A stretch of DNA of 64,000 bases from S5-327 sp965116015 (lineage in GTDB: Bacteria > Chloroflexota > Dehalococcoidia > Lucifugimonadales > Australimonadaceae): the NCBI GenBank assembly GCA_965116015.1, contig OZ220477.1, positions 310,001 through 374,000 on the forward strand, read 5' to 3'. Under the pieces are notes generated by a model that was given only the letters and a program-made list of their open reading frames with translations, was not told where the DNA came from and ran no database searches. Every line of letters starts with the position of its first letter. Positions within the stretch are counted from its first letter, which is position 1. Shown here piece by piece: positions 15,591-23,820 of this stretch. A program made the position numbers and the translations under genes.

Positions 15591-16515
15591 TGGCCATTAT
15601 GGCGATTAGTTCGCGGACGGCGTCGGCGGAGGCGTTGAGGGCGGTCTGTTCGTTGGGGGTTAGGTTCAGTTCGATTACTTTTTCGACGCCGCCGGCACCG
15701 AGGATGACGGGGACTCCCATATAGATGCCGTCGATTCCGTATTCGCCTTCGAGGAGGGCGGCGCAGGGGAGGAGGCGCTTTTGGTCGAGGAGGATGGCGT
15801 CGACCATTTCGGCGACGGCGGCGGAGGGGGCGTAGAAGGCGCTGCCGGTTTTGAGGAGGGCGACGATTTCGCCGCCGCCGCTCTGGGTGCGTTTGATGAT
15901 GCGCTCGAGGGCTTCGGGGCTGAGCAGGCCGCTGATGGGGACGCCCCCTATGGTGGTGTAGTTGGTTAGGGGCACCATCTGGTCGCCGTGTCCTCCGAGG
16001 ACGTAGGCTTGGATGTCTTTCACGGAGACGTTGAGCTCCTGGGCGAGGAATGTGCGGAAGCGGGCGGCGTCGAGGACGCCAGCCATTCCGACGACGCGGT
16101 TCTTGGGGAATCCGGCGAGGTCGTAGGCGTACTGCACCATTGCGTCGAGGGGGTTGGAGACGATGATGAGGACGGCGTTGGGTGAGCGGGCGGTTACTTC
16201 TTTGACGATGGAGGCCATGATTTTCATGTTGGTGAAGAGGAGGTCGTCGCGGCTCATTCCTGGTTTGCGGGCGATGCCTGCGGTGATGACGACGATGTCG
16301 GAGTTTGCGGATTCGTCGTAGCTGTTGGATCCGGTGATGGAGGCGTCGACGCCGAGGACGGGGCCGGATTCGGCGATGTCGAGGGCTTTGCCCTGGGGCA
16401 TATCTTCGACGACGTCGATGAGGACGATGTCTATGTAGCCGCGTTCGTAGAGGCGCTGGGCGGCGGTTGCGCCGACGTTTCCAGCGCCGACGACGGTGAC
16501 TTTCTTGCGTGTCAT
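15574..16515 (-). CDS. mdh: Malate dehydrogenase (LDH-like type)
   Basis: 313-residue NAD-dependent enzyme interconverting malate and oxaloacetate. VVGAGNVGATAA at residues 8-19 is the Rossmann loop, and Asp34 marks NAD preference. Arg residues in ITAGIARKPGMSRDDLL, SNPLDAM and the catalytic His in VLGGHGDQMVPL are intact. Arg at the specificity loop (ARKPG) points to malate rather than lactate. Length matches the family. It is the last gene of a minus-strand icd-HNH-mdh unit, 27 bases behind the HNH gene. Confidence 0.94.
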   Translation of the reverse strand: MTRKKVTVVGAGNVGATAAQRLYERGYIDIVLIDVVEDMPQGKALDIAESGPVLGVDASITGSNSYDESANSDIVVITAGIARKPGMSRDDLLFTNMKIMASIVKEVTARSPNAVLIIVSNPLDAMVQYAYDLAGFPKNRVVGMAGVLDAARFRTFLAQELNVSVKDIQAYVLGGHGDQMVPLTNYTTIGGVPISGLLSPEALERIIKRTQSGGGEIVALLKTGSAFYAPSAAVAEMVDAILLDQKRLLPCAALLEGEYGIDGIYMGVPVILGAGGVEKVIELNLTPNEQTALNASADAVRELIAIMAKAPTA

Positions 16516-16542
16516 AGGCGGGGTGTTGGTCCTTCCTGTGTG

Positions 16543-16944
16543 CTAAAACCCAAAGCCAAAGCCGAACGGGTCGTTTTCCCGACGTCGCTTGGCTGTCCTT
16601 GCCTTCCTTGCGGAGACGGCCTTGGCGATTGCCTCGAATTTAGCCAGCGGGATCGACCGTGCAGGCGGGAGCGTGGCAGGGAGTATGTCCTTGAAGCGAC
16701 GGCGGAACTCTGCATGAGTCAGGTCGCCCTTTCGCGTGTTGCAGGGCCCACAGAGAAGTTGCAGGTTTCGGGGGGTCTCTTTTCCGCCTCTAGAGAAGGG
16801 CGTCTTGTGGTCTACCTGCCCGTCGCCAACCCTCAATCGCACCCCGCAGTACATGCACCTGCCCCCCTGGAGCTTGTGCAAAGGGGCTTTCCAGTCCTTG
16901 AGAGCAGGGCGGCGTCGCTCATCCTCGAACCCAAAGAAGTTCAT
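16543..16944 (-). CDS. HNH endonuclease-type protein
   Basis: 133 residues with a complete HNH/treble-clef fold: zinc ligands C30-x2-C33 and C65-x2-C68, the catalytic VDH (Asp45, His46), Asn60 in the NLQLL strand, and Asn69 in PCNTRKG. A basic C-terminal extension (KAVSARKARTAKRRR) could bind nucleic acid, and the end GFGFGF is a short repeat. It sits between icd and mdh on the same strand with 28- and 27-base gaps, an odd position for a nuclease. Codon choice is less biased than in its neighbours, which may mean acquisition. Free-standing homing-type nuclease or housekeeping HNH cannot be separated by sequence. Confidence 0.85.
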   Translation of the reverse strand: MNFFGFEDERRRPALKDWKAPLHKLQGGRCMYCGVRLRVGDGQVDHKTPFSRGGKETPRNLQLLCGPCNTRKGDLTHAEFRRRFKDILPATLPPARSIPLAKFEAIAKAVSARKARTAKRRRENDPFGFGFGF

Positions 16945-16972
16945 GCTTCCCTCCGTACTTCCTGATTCCTTT

Positions 16973-18175
16973 CTAGCTGCGGACGTAGGTTTGCCATTTT
17001 TGTTTGAGGTCGGGGTCGTTGACGGTGTCGACGATGTACTGGCCGAATTCGGCGGTGGTGGCGCCGTTGCTGCGTCCGGTGGTTACGGCCTTGCGCTCGT
17101 ATTGGCCGCATACGTCGAGGGCCATGTTGACTTTCTCGCCGAGTTCGGGGAAGCCGATGTGGTCGAGGAGCATGGCGCCGGCCCGGACCATTGAGCTTGG
17201 GTCGGCGTATTGGGCGCGGCCTTCGGCGACCATTCGTGGGGCGCTGCCGTGGATGGCTTCGAACATTGCGTATTCGAGGCCGATGTTGGCGGAGCCGGCG
17301 GTTCCGACGCCGCCCTGGATCTGGGCGGCTTCGTCGGTGAGGATGTCGCCGTACATATTGGGGAGGGCGAGGACCTGGAATTCGTTGCGTCGGGCGGTGT
17401 CGATGAGCTTGGCGGTCATGATGTCGATGTACCAGGCGTCCCAGGATATGCCGGGGTAGTCTTCGGCGACTTCGCGGGCGACGTCGAGGAATTTGCCGTC
17501 GGTGGTTTTGACGATGTTGGCTTTGGTGACGATGGTTACGCGTTCTTTGCCTGTTTTCTGGGCGTGGGCGAAGGCGGCGTTGATGATGCGTCGGGATCCC
17601 TGGGTTGTGATGACGCGGAAGTCCATTGCGAGGTCGTCGGTGATGTTGAGGCCGTTGGAGCCGAGGGCGTACATGTCCTCGGTGTTTTCGCGGAAGAACG
17701 TCCAGTCGATGTTTTCGGCGGGAATCCGGACGGGTCGGACGTTGGCGAAGAGGTCGAGAGCTTTGCGCATGGAGACGTTTGCGCTCTCGATGTTTGGCCA
17801 TCCGTCGCCTTTTTCGGGGGTGTGGGTGGGTCCTTTGAGGGTTACGTGGCAGTTTTTGATTTCGGCGAGCACGTCGTCGGGGATTGATTGGAGTTTTTCG
17901 GCGCGGTTCTCGATGGTGAGGCCTTCGATGTTGCGGAATTGGATTTTGCCGGCGGCGACTTCGTGGGCGAGGAGTTGTTCGAGGACGCGCTGGGATTCGT
18001 AGGTGATGGTTGGGCCGATGCCGTCGCCTCCGAGGAGGCCGATGATGATGGGGTTAATCTGGGAGTAGTCGGCGGGGTCGGGGGCTTGCTTGAGGCACTC
18101 TACGCGTTCGAGCTGGCTCGCGACGAGCCCTGCGAAGTGTTCCTTTGCTGCTTCGATAACGGCATTGTCGGCCAA
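16973..18175 (-). CDS. icd: Isocitrate dehydrogenase, probably NAD-dependent
   Basis: 400 residues from a TTG start at 18175; AAAGGAG lies seven bases before it, whereas the ATG at 18280 would add 35 low-complexity residues with no such site. Oxidises isocitrate to 2-oxoglutarate and CO2. SANVSMRKALDLFANVRP contains the Ser/Asn/Arg/Arg isocitrate site, RENTEDMYALG and GGVGTAGSANIG are family signatures. In the cofactor loop after HGSAP the Lys-Tyr pair of NADP-specific enzymes is absent (RMVAEG), so NAD use is likely. First gene of the icd-HNH-mdh unit, with a good promoter upstream. Confidence 0.9.
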   Translation of the reverse strand: MADNAVIEAAKEHFAGLVASQLERVECLKQAPDPADYSQINPIIIGLLGGDGIGPTITYESQRVLEQLLAHEVAAGKIQFRNIEGLTIENRAEKLQSIPDDVLAEIKNCHVTLKGPTHTPEKGDGWPNIESANVSMRKALDLFANVRPVRIPAENIDWTFFRENTEDMYALGSNGLNITDDLAMDFRVITTQGSRRIINAAFAHAQKTGKERVTIVTKANIVKTTDGKFLDVAREVAEDYPGISWDAWYIDIMTAKLIDTARRNEFQVLALPNMYGDILTDEAAQIQGGVGTAGSANIGLEYAMFEAIHGSAPRMVAEGRAQYADPSSMVRAGAMLLDHIGFPELGEKVNMALDVCGQYERKAVTTGRSNGATTAEFGQYIVDTVNDPDLKQKWQTYVRS

Positions 18176-18303
18176 GATGCGGCTCCTTTCTCGTGGGGCG
18201 TGGGTTTGATGGGAAGAGGATGGGGAGGTTGGGGCGCGACTCCGAACGATGGGATTCGAGGCAGGGGCGAGCTCGGGCATCGGCTCCGTGAGGGTCAGGC
18301 GGG

Positions 18304-18332
18304 ATTATAGGAGCGCGGCTTGCAGCGGGCAA
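18304..18332 (-). promoter_or_regulatory. Sigma-70-type promoter of icd
   Basis: On the minus strand TTGCCC (18332-18327), a 17-base spacer and a perfect TATAAT (18309-18304). Transcription would start near 18297, giving a leader of about 120 bases to the TTG start. The promoter lies just beyond the stop of the upstream helicase gene. Confidence 0.6.
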
Positions 18333-18354
18333 GGCGAGGAGGGGGAATGGGGCG

Positions 18355-21300
18355 CTAGGGGGCGGGTTCGAATACGAGTTCGGGGATGACGACTTCCCAG
18401 GAATCGCGCCGGATGCTGGTTTGGTAGCGAGGCTCGGAGAGGTCGCGCGCCCAGGTTGCGATGGCGTAGACGGAGGCGTAGGCGGGTTTCATTCCGGTGG
18501 GAGGTTTGAAGTCGTGGGCGAGCTGTCCGACGACGCGTCCGTTGGGGTCGGTTAGTTCCCAGCGTTCTCTTTCGTGGACTGCGAGGGGGTCGCCGGGGGA
18601 GAGCGAGGCGATGGCGCGATGGACGGGATCGTCGTGGGGTTTGTAGCCGGCGAAGCTGAGGAAGACCTTGCGGAGGCTGAGGGTTCGATAGACGCGGGCG
18701 AGCTCGGGGGGCGCGGGGGAGTTCGCTGGGGGGACTTGCCGTACGAGGACGCTGGGGTTCTGCTGGAGGCGGTCGTGGAACGGGTGGCGCCCGATGAGGC
18801 GCGCGAGGGCGAGGGAGGTTCGGGCGCGGGTCATTGCGACGTAGTAGAGGCGGCGTTCGGCGTCGATGTCGTGCTGGTCGCGCCAGCCTCCGTCGAGGAC
18901 GACTACGTGGTCGAACTCGAGGCCTTTGGCGCGGTGGGCGGTGAGGAGGAGGAGGCCGCGCTGCCGCCGGCGGGCGTCGCGGGTCCACTCTGCGAGCCAT
19001 TCTATGAACGAGTCGACGGGGATTTCGGGATCGGCCGCGTCTGTATCGAGCGCGTGTTCTTCGACGGCTTCGCGGAGTAGTTCGATCCAGGGGCCGGGGG
19101 GCTGTTTGCTGAGCCAGGCGCGGAGGTCGGCGCTGGCGACGCAGCGGGTCTTGCGGTCGCGCAGCCAGGCGACGAGGGCTTGGGTTTCGCGCAGGCGCCA
19201 GATTCCGGTGAAGTCTTCGTTCGCGGCTTGCACGGGGATGCCTTCGAGCTCGCAGAGGGCGCGGACGGGGTGGAGGAGGCTCCAGCTGCGGGCGATGACG
19301 GCGCACGACGACCAGTTCCAGCCGGGGTGGAGGGCGGCGAGCCGCTGGAGTTCGGCGACGGCGGCTTGCGCCTGGGCTAGCTTGTTGGCGGCGGGGAGGA
19401 TCTGGACTCGGCCTTTGGCGACGGGGTCTCGGCGTGTCCATTCGCCGCCGGGAGGGTCGTTTCTGCGGGCGGGGTTGATGGCGATGGGGTTGCGCGCTTT
19501 CATTCGGCGCGGTCCGGGGTCGATGACTGCGTTGGCGGCGCTGATGATGTGTTGCGTCGAGCGGTAGTTGCCGGTGAGGAAGGCGGGTTTGGCGTTGTAG
19601 TCGCGCTCGAAGCGTCGGATGAATTCGACGGATGAGCCTTTGAACGCGTAGATGTTCTGGTCGTCGTCGCCTACTGCGAAGAGGGTGAGTTTGTCGTCGG
19701 CGTCGGGGAGGGTTCTTCCTGCGAGGGCTGAGATGAGGTTGTATTCGTCGGGGCCGATGTCCTGGTATTCGTCGACGAGGATGCGTCGGAATCCGGCGAG
19801 GAGTCGGGCGCGCTGGTCGTCGATTTCCTCTGGGGGTAGGCCGTCGCCGCGGAGGAGGGAGACGGCGTTGCGGAGGATCTCGCGGAAGCGTTCGTCGTCG
19901 GGGTTGCTGGCGTGTTTGGCGAAGCTTGCGCCGACGAGGCGCATAGCGAGGGCGTGGCAGGTGAGCACGAGCACGCCTTTGGCGTCGTCGCCGATGAGGT
20001 CGGCGAGGCGTCGGCGGATGTCTACGGCGGCGTGGCGGTTGTAGGCGAGGGCGAGGATGCCGCGGGGGTTCTCGCGGCGGACACGGACGAGGTAAGCGAT
20101 GCGGTGGACGAGGGTTCTGGTTTTGCCGGAGCCTGGTCCGGCGAGCACGAGGATGTTGGCGCGCTCGCGGTCGTCGGCGACGATGCGGCGCTGGAGGGGG
20201 TTGTTGAGGCTTTCGCAGATGGCGTTCCAGGATTCGGGGGTTGTTTGGAGTTCTGTGTTGCGATCGGGGAGCCAGCGTCGGAGGAAGGCGCCGGCTCCCA
20301 TAGTGAAGTAGTCCATCGTCATACGGAGGGCCTCGGCCATAGTTTGGAGTCCGCGCTGGGCGTACTCCATCATCACGTGCACTTGCAGCGTTTGCGCGTC
20401 GTAGTGGAGGCGGAGGGGTTTGAAGTCGGACTCGGCGAAGCCGCGTTTGCCGGGGATGAGGCGGATGGTCATAGCGGAGCGGAATACGGCGAGTCCTTTG
20501 TTGAGGCGGATGATTTCGAGTTCGTGCATCCAGAGGAGGGCTCTCTCCATCAGTTTTCGGGGGTCTCTGGATTCCTGCTGGAGGAGCAGGTCGCTGCTGA
20601 CGACGGCTTGAAGCTCGCTGAGGGAGCTTTCGACGAGGAGGTCGGCGCCTCTGCTTTGGGGCTGTAGTTTGCTGAGCAGATGGGCGAGTTCCCGGTCGGC
20701 GGCTGCGCGGCGGCGTTCGGCGGTTTTCTCGAGGTCTTTCCATTCGCGCTGGAGGGTTACGCGGATGGTTTCGCGGTCGCGTCCCTGGAGGCTGAGGCTT
20801 CCGCCGCTGCTTCCTTCTTCGCCGCCTTCGCCGCGTCCGTCGGCGGCGATGCTGCGGATGGTTTCGCGGTCGCGTCCCTGGAGGCTGAGGCTTCCGCCGC
20901 TGCTTCCTTCTTCGCCGCCTTCGCCGCGTCCGTCGGCGGCGATGCTGCGGATGATGGCTCGCACGCGTTCGGGGAGGGCTTGGGGATGGCCTTTGTCTTT
21001 GAGTTGCTGGCTGAGGAGGCGGATGTTGAGCGGGGAGGAGTCGCCCCTGGCCATATCGGGGCAGGTTTCTTGCAGGAGTTGGATGAGGTCGCGCTCGATG
21101 GCTGCTGATTCTTCGAAGCGCTGGCGGGAGGAGCGGGGCACGCCGGCGTGGACGAATGCTGTGAGCGCGGTGATGTTGCGGGAGACGCCGAGTTTCTCCA
21201 GGTCGTAGAGGGCGTTCCGAACGCCCTCTGGCGACAGGCCTGCCGCTGCCATGAGTTCGTCGGTGGAGACGCCGTCGTCGGGGCTGGCGTTCAGGAGTTC

Positions 21301-23532
21301 GCGGGTGAGGTCGAGGAGTTTGCGGCGGTAGTCGTCGGAGATGGGGGCGTCGGCGAGCTTTTCCCTGGCTTCGTCGAGCGCTTGGACTTGGGGTTGGGGG
21401 AAGATGCGCGTTTCGTTGGCTTCGCGGGAGAGGAATTGGGCTTCTTCCAGCCAGCTCACTGCGGTGCGGACGCGGGTGTCGTCGGTTGCGGAATCGCGTT
21501 CGAAGTCGTGGTGGTCGTCGCCGAGGAGGATTTCGCCTGAGGTGGCGACGACCTCGCCGTTGAGGCGTTTTCGGCGGTCGAGGTTGCGGAGGGCTTTCAG
21601 GACGGCGTGGATGTCGCGGCGTGTGAGGCGTGAGCGGGCGGAGAGGGTGAACTGGCGTTCGACGTCTTCTTTGGTGTAGAGGAGGACGCAGCGGGCGGCC
21701 TGCTGGTCGCGACCTGCGCGTCCTGCCTCTTGGAGGTAGTTTTCGAGGGAGCCGGGGATGTCGGCGTGGATCACGAGGCGGACGTTGCTTTTGTCGATGC
21801 CCATTCCGAAGGCGTTGGTGGCAGAGATGACGCGAAGGTCGTCGTTGATGAAGCGCTGCTGGACGTCTTTCTTGCGCTCTGGGGTGAGGCCGCCGTGGAA
21901 GTAGTCGGCTTGCAGGCCTGTGGATTGGAGGAGCTCGGCGACTTCGCGGGCGTGGTTGCGGGTTGAGCAGTAGACGATGGCGCCGCCGTCTTCGTTGGGT
22001 ATGCCGTCTTCGATGAGCTGGCGGATGTGGTTGAGCTTGTCGGCGCCGGTGGTTTGCTGGACTTCGAAGTCGAGGTTTTCGCGGCGGGCTCCGCCGTTGA
22101 ATTCGTGGAGCTCGACGCCGAGTTCTTTCTTGAAGTAGTCCTTGATTTCGTCGCGGACGTCGAGGGTGGCGGTGGCGGTGAGGCAGAGGATGGGGGGAAG
22201 GGGTTGGGTTTCTCCGGTGCGCTGCTTGATGAAGCGGGCGACGTAGCGGTAGTCGGGTCGGAAGTCGTGGCCCCATTTGGAGAGGCAGTGGGCTTCGTCG
22301 AGCATCCAGGCGCCGATTTCGCGCTGGTTGAGGGCGTTGCGCACTGCGACGCTACGGAGCTGTTCGGGGGCGATGATGAGGATGCTGGCGTCGCCGAGGC
22401 GCACGCGGTCGAGGGCTTCGGCGCGCTCCGGGGGCGAGAGGAGGCCGTTGATGGCGACGCAGGAGGCGATTCCTTTTTGCTTGAGGTTTTCGACCTGATC
22501 GGCCATCAGGGCGACCAGGGGGGAGATGACGACGGTGAGCGCGCCGGTTTTGTCGTAGCGGGAGAGGGCGGGGAGCTGGTAGCAGATGGATTTTCCGGCG
22601 CCTGTGGGCATTATGCCGAGGGCGTGTTTGCCGGCCATTGCGGCGTCGGCGATGGATCTTTGGAGAGAGGCGCCGTTGTTGTCGGCGGGTTCGGGACGGA
22701 AATCGTTGAATCCGAACCAGCGCCGCAGTTCCTTGCGGGCGTCGTGGCGGTCGCTGCAGAACCCGCACGCGCTGTCGCCGCAGGGAGAGTCGCGGAGGAG
22801 CGTCACCATGAGGCCTGCCTGGGGGAATTGATGGCGCACCCAGGGGGGCATTACGGAGTTGCCTCCGGCGACGGAGAGCCATGCGAGGACGTAGGCGAGC
22901 GGCCAGCCGTCGTTCTCGGGGTTGTTGAGGGCGGCGTCGGCGTTGATGGGGCAGGCGGCGTTCTGCAACAGGCGGCGGATGGCGTTGCGGGCGGAGTCGG
23001 GTGATGGTCTTGGCGCGTTGCGGATGCTGGCGAAGAATGCGTCGAATCCGGCTTCCTGCTTCCGGGTGGTTAGCCAATGCCACGCTGTGAGCCGATCGGG
23101 CGTGGCGTCGCGGAGGGCGCGTTGCTCGTCGGAGAAGAGTTCGAGGGCTATCCTTGCGTCGAGTTCGGGGTCGTTGGGGCGGGGGCCTTGCAGATCGCCG
23201 TTCTTGTAATGCTTCACGAGGCGGTGGTAGGGGTTGCGGGGGAAGGAGAGGGGGCTGAGCTTGAGGGTGTCCAGAGCGGGGAGGCGCAGGAGCCGGAGGG
23301 TGGGCTGGGCGGCGCGGAGGTGGGGCAGGTCGAAATCGATGAGGTTGTGGCCGAGGAGGAAGCGCGCGCCATCGGCGAGGGCGTCGAGCTTGGCGAGGTC
23401 GCGCGCTGCGCCTTTCAGCGAGAGGTTTGTGTCGGAGCGGACGCCTGCGAAAGCGCGGATGCGCTGGTGGCGGTCGATTTCGAGGTCGATGGAGAGGCAG
23501 TTGAAGGAGTGTGAGCTGTGAACGGACGTCAT
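18355..23532 (-). CDS. Exonuclease-RecQ-UvrD-type fusion helicase
   Basis: 1725 residues combining three machines. Residues ~10-135 resemble a DEDD 3'-5' exonuclease: DLE (17-19) and GHNLIDFDLPHL (61-72) with a late D (NDPELDARIALELF, 120-133). A Cys-rich patch (C251, C256, C259) precedes a RecQ core: Walker A MPTGAGKS (308-315), DEAHC (412-416), FGMGIDK and QEAGRAGRDQ near 575-610. From ~1100 an SF1A UvrD/PcrA helicase follows: AGPGSGKTRT (1131-1140), DEYQDIGPDEYN (~1254-1265), GDDDQNIYAFKGS, TAHRAKGLEFD and YVAMTRAR. A ~110-residue C-terminal domain ends the chain. Probably DNA repair or recombination processing; a defence role is possible. It follows the carboxylase genes on the same strand. 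Confidence 0.87.
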   Translation of the reverse strand: MTSVHSSHSFNCLSIDLEIDRHQRIRAFAGVRSDTNLSLKGAARDLAKLDALADGARFLLGHNLIDFDLPHLRAAQPTLRLLRLPALDTLKLSPLSFPRNPYHRLVKHYKNGDLQGPRPNDPELDARIALELFSDEQRALRDATPDRLTAWHWLTTRKQEAGFDAFFASIRNAPRPSPDSARNAIRRLLQNAACPINADAALNNPENDGWPLAYVLAWLSVAGGNSVMPPWVRHQFPQAGLMVTLLRDSPCGDSACGFCSDRHDARKELRRWFGFNDFRPEPADNNGASLQRSIADAAMAGKHALGIMPTGAGKSICYQLPALSRYDKTGALTVVISPLVALMADQVENLKQKGIASCVAINGLLSPPERAEALDRVRLGDASILIIAPEQLRSVAVRNALNQREIGAWMLDEAHCLSKWGHDFRPDYRYVARFIKQRTGETQPLPPILCLTATATLDVRDEIKDYFKKELGVELHEFNGGARRENLDFEVQQTTGADKLNHIRQLIEDGIPNEDGGAIVYCSTRNHAREVAELLQSTGLQADYFHGGLTPERKKDVQQRFINDDLRVISATNAFGMGIDKSNVRLVIHADIPGSLENYLQEAGRAGRDQQAARCVLLYTKEDVERQFTLSARSRLTRRDIHAVLKALRNLDRRKRLNGEVVATSGEILLGDDHHDFERDSATDDTRVRTAVSWLEEAQFLSREANETRIFPQPQVQALDEAREKLADAPISDDYRRKLLDLTRELLNASPDDGVSTDELMAAAGLSPEGVRNALYDLEKLGVSRNITALTAFVHAGVPRSSRQRFEESAAIERDLIQLLQETCPDMARGDSSPLNIRLLSQQLKDKGHPQALPERVRAIIRSIAADGRGEGGEEGSSGGSLSLQGRDRETIRSIAADGRGEGGEEGSSGGSLSLQGRDRETIRVTLQREWKDLEKTAERRRAAADRELAHLLSKLQPQSRGADLLVESSLSELQAVVSSDLLLQQESRDPRKLMERALLWMHELEIIRLNKGLAVFRSAMTIRLIPGKRGFAESDFKPLRLHYDAQTLQVHVMMEYAQRGLQTMAEALRMTMDYFTMGAGAFLRRWLPDRNTELQTTPESWNAICESLNNPLQRRIVADDRERANILVLAGPGSGKTRTLVHRIAYLVRVRRENPRGILALAYNRHAAVDIRRRLADLIGDDAKGVLVLTCHALAMRLVGASFAKHASNPDDERFREILRNAVSLLRGDGLPPEEIDDQRARLLAGFRRILVDEYQDIGPDEYNLISALAGRTLPDADDKLTLFAVGDDDQNIYAFKGSSVEFIRRFERDYNAKPAFLTGNYRSTQHIISAANAVIDPGPRRMKARNPIAINPARRNDPPGGEWTRRDPVAKGRVQILPAANKLAQAQAAVAELQRLAALHPGWNWSSCAVIARSWSLLHPVRALCELEGIPVQAANEDFTGIWRLRETQALVAWLRDRKTRCVASADLRAWLSKQPPGPWIELLREAVEEHALDTDAADPEIPVDSFIEWLAEWTRDARRRQRGLLLLTAHRAKGLEFDHVVVLDGGWRDQHDIDAERRLYYVAMTRARTSLALARLIGRHPFHDRLQQNPSVLVRQVPPANSPAPPELARVYRTLSLRKVFLSFAGYKPHDDPVHRAIASLSPGDPLAVHERERWELTDPNGRVVGQLAHDFKPPTGMKPAYASVYAIATWARDLSEPRYQTSIRRDSWEVVIPELVFEPAP
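20761..20946. repeat. Perfect 93-base tandem duplication inside the helicase
   Basis: The segment 20761-20853 is repeated directly as 20854-20946. It is 31 codons, so the frame is kept; the protein has two copies of a Gly/Glu/Ser-rich unit (IRSIAADGRGEGGEEG...LQGRDRET) at about residues 861-922, in the linker between the RecQ and UvrD halves. The lack of divergence suggests a recent duplication. Confidence 0.9.
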
Positions 23533-23594
23533 TAGCCGGGTTCACCCTGCGGAGGCGCAGCGCTTCGGAGCGGCGCCAAGTGTACGCCGCTTGG

Positions 23595-23774
23595 TTAGCC
23601 TCCTGCCTGGGGGTTGACCGGCGACTCTTCGAGCGGGACGACGTCTTCGCGGGTTACGGCGCTGCTTTCCCACTGGTCGTAGGGGATGGCGTCGGCGAGG
23701 GCGGCGGCTTCTTTCTCGTTCGGGGCGTCGACGGCGATGCGGTAGAGGACGTCGTGGCTTACGAGGAATCGCAT
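23595..23774 (-). CDS. 59-residue protein behind the carboxylase beta subunit
   Basis: MRFLVSHDVLYRIAVDAPNEKEAAALADAI... is a short acidic protein with a beta-strand/helix start resembling small domains in which a YRI-V-A strand leads to an E-E-A-A helix. It follows the carboxyltransferase gene by 46 bases on the same strand. Actinobacterial acyl-CoA carboxylases have a similarly small epsilon subunit; whether this is an equivalent is speculation. The Pro/Glu-rich tail (VPLEESPVNPQAGG) looks disordered. ATG at 23774. Confidence 0.6.
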   Translation of the reverse strand: MRFLVSHDVLYRIAVDAPNEKEAAALADAIPYDQWESSAVTREDVVPLEESPVNPQAGG

Positions 23775-23820
23775 AGGGTTGCTTGCGTCGCTGGGGCAGG
23801 GGGGCGGCCGGGGGTTTGGC

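Noticed and set aside
20669..21208. Open frame on the plus strand repeating a Leu/Pro-rich unit
   Set aside because: It is the antisense image of the 93-base duplication in the helicase linker.
18305..22276. A 1323-codon open frame on the minus strand
   Set aside because: It is a second frame of the exonuclease/RecQ/UvrD fusion on the same strand, made almost only of Arg, Pro and Ala; no protein family is visible.
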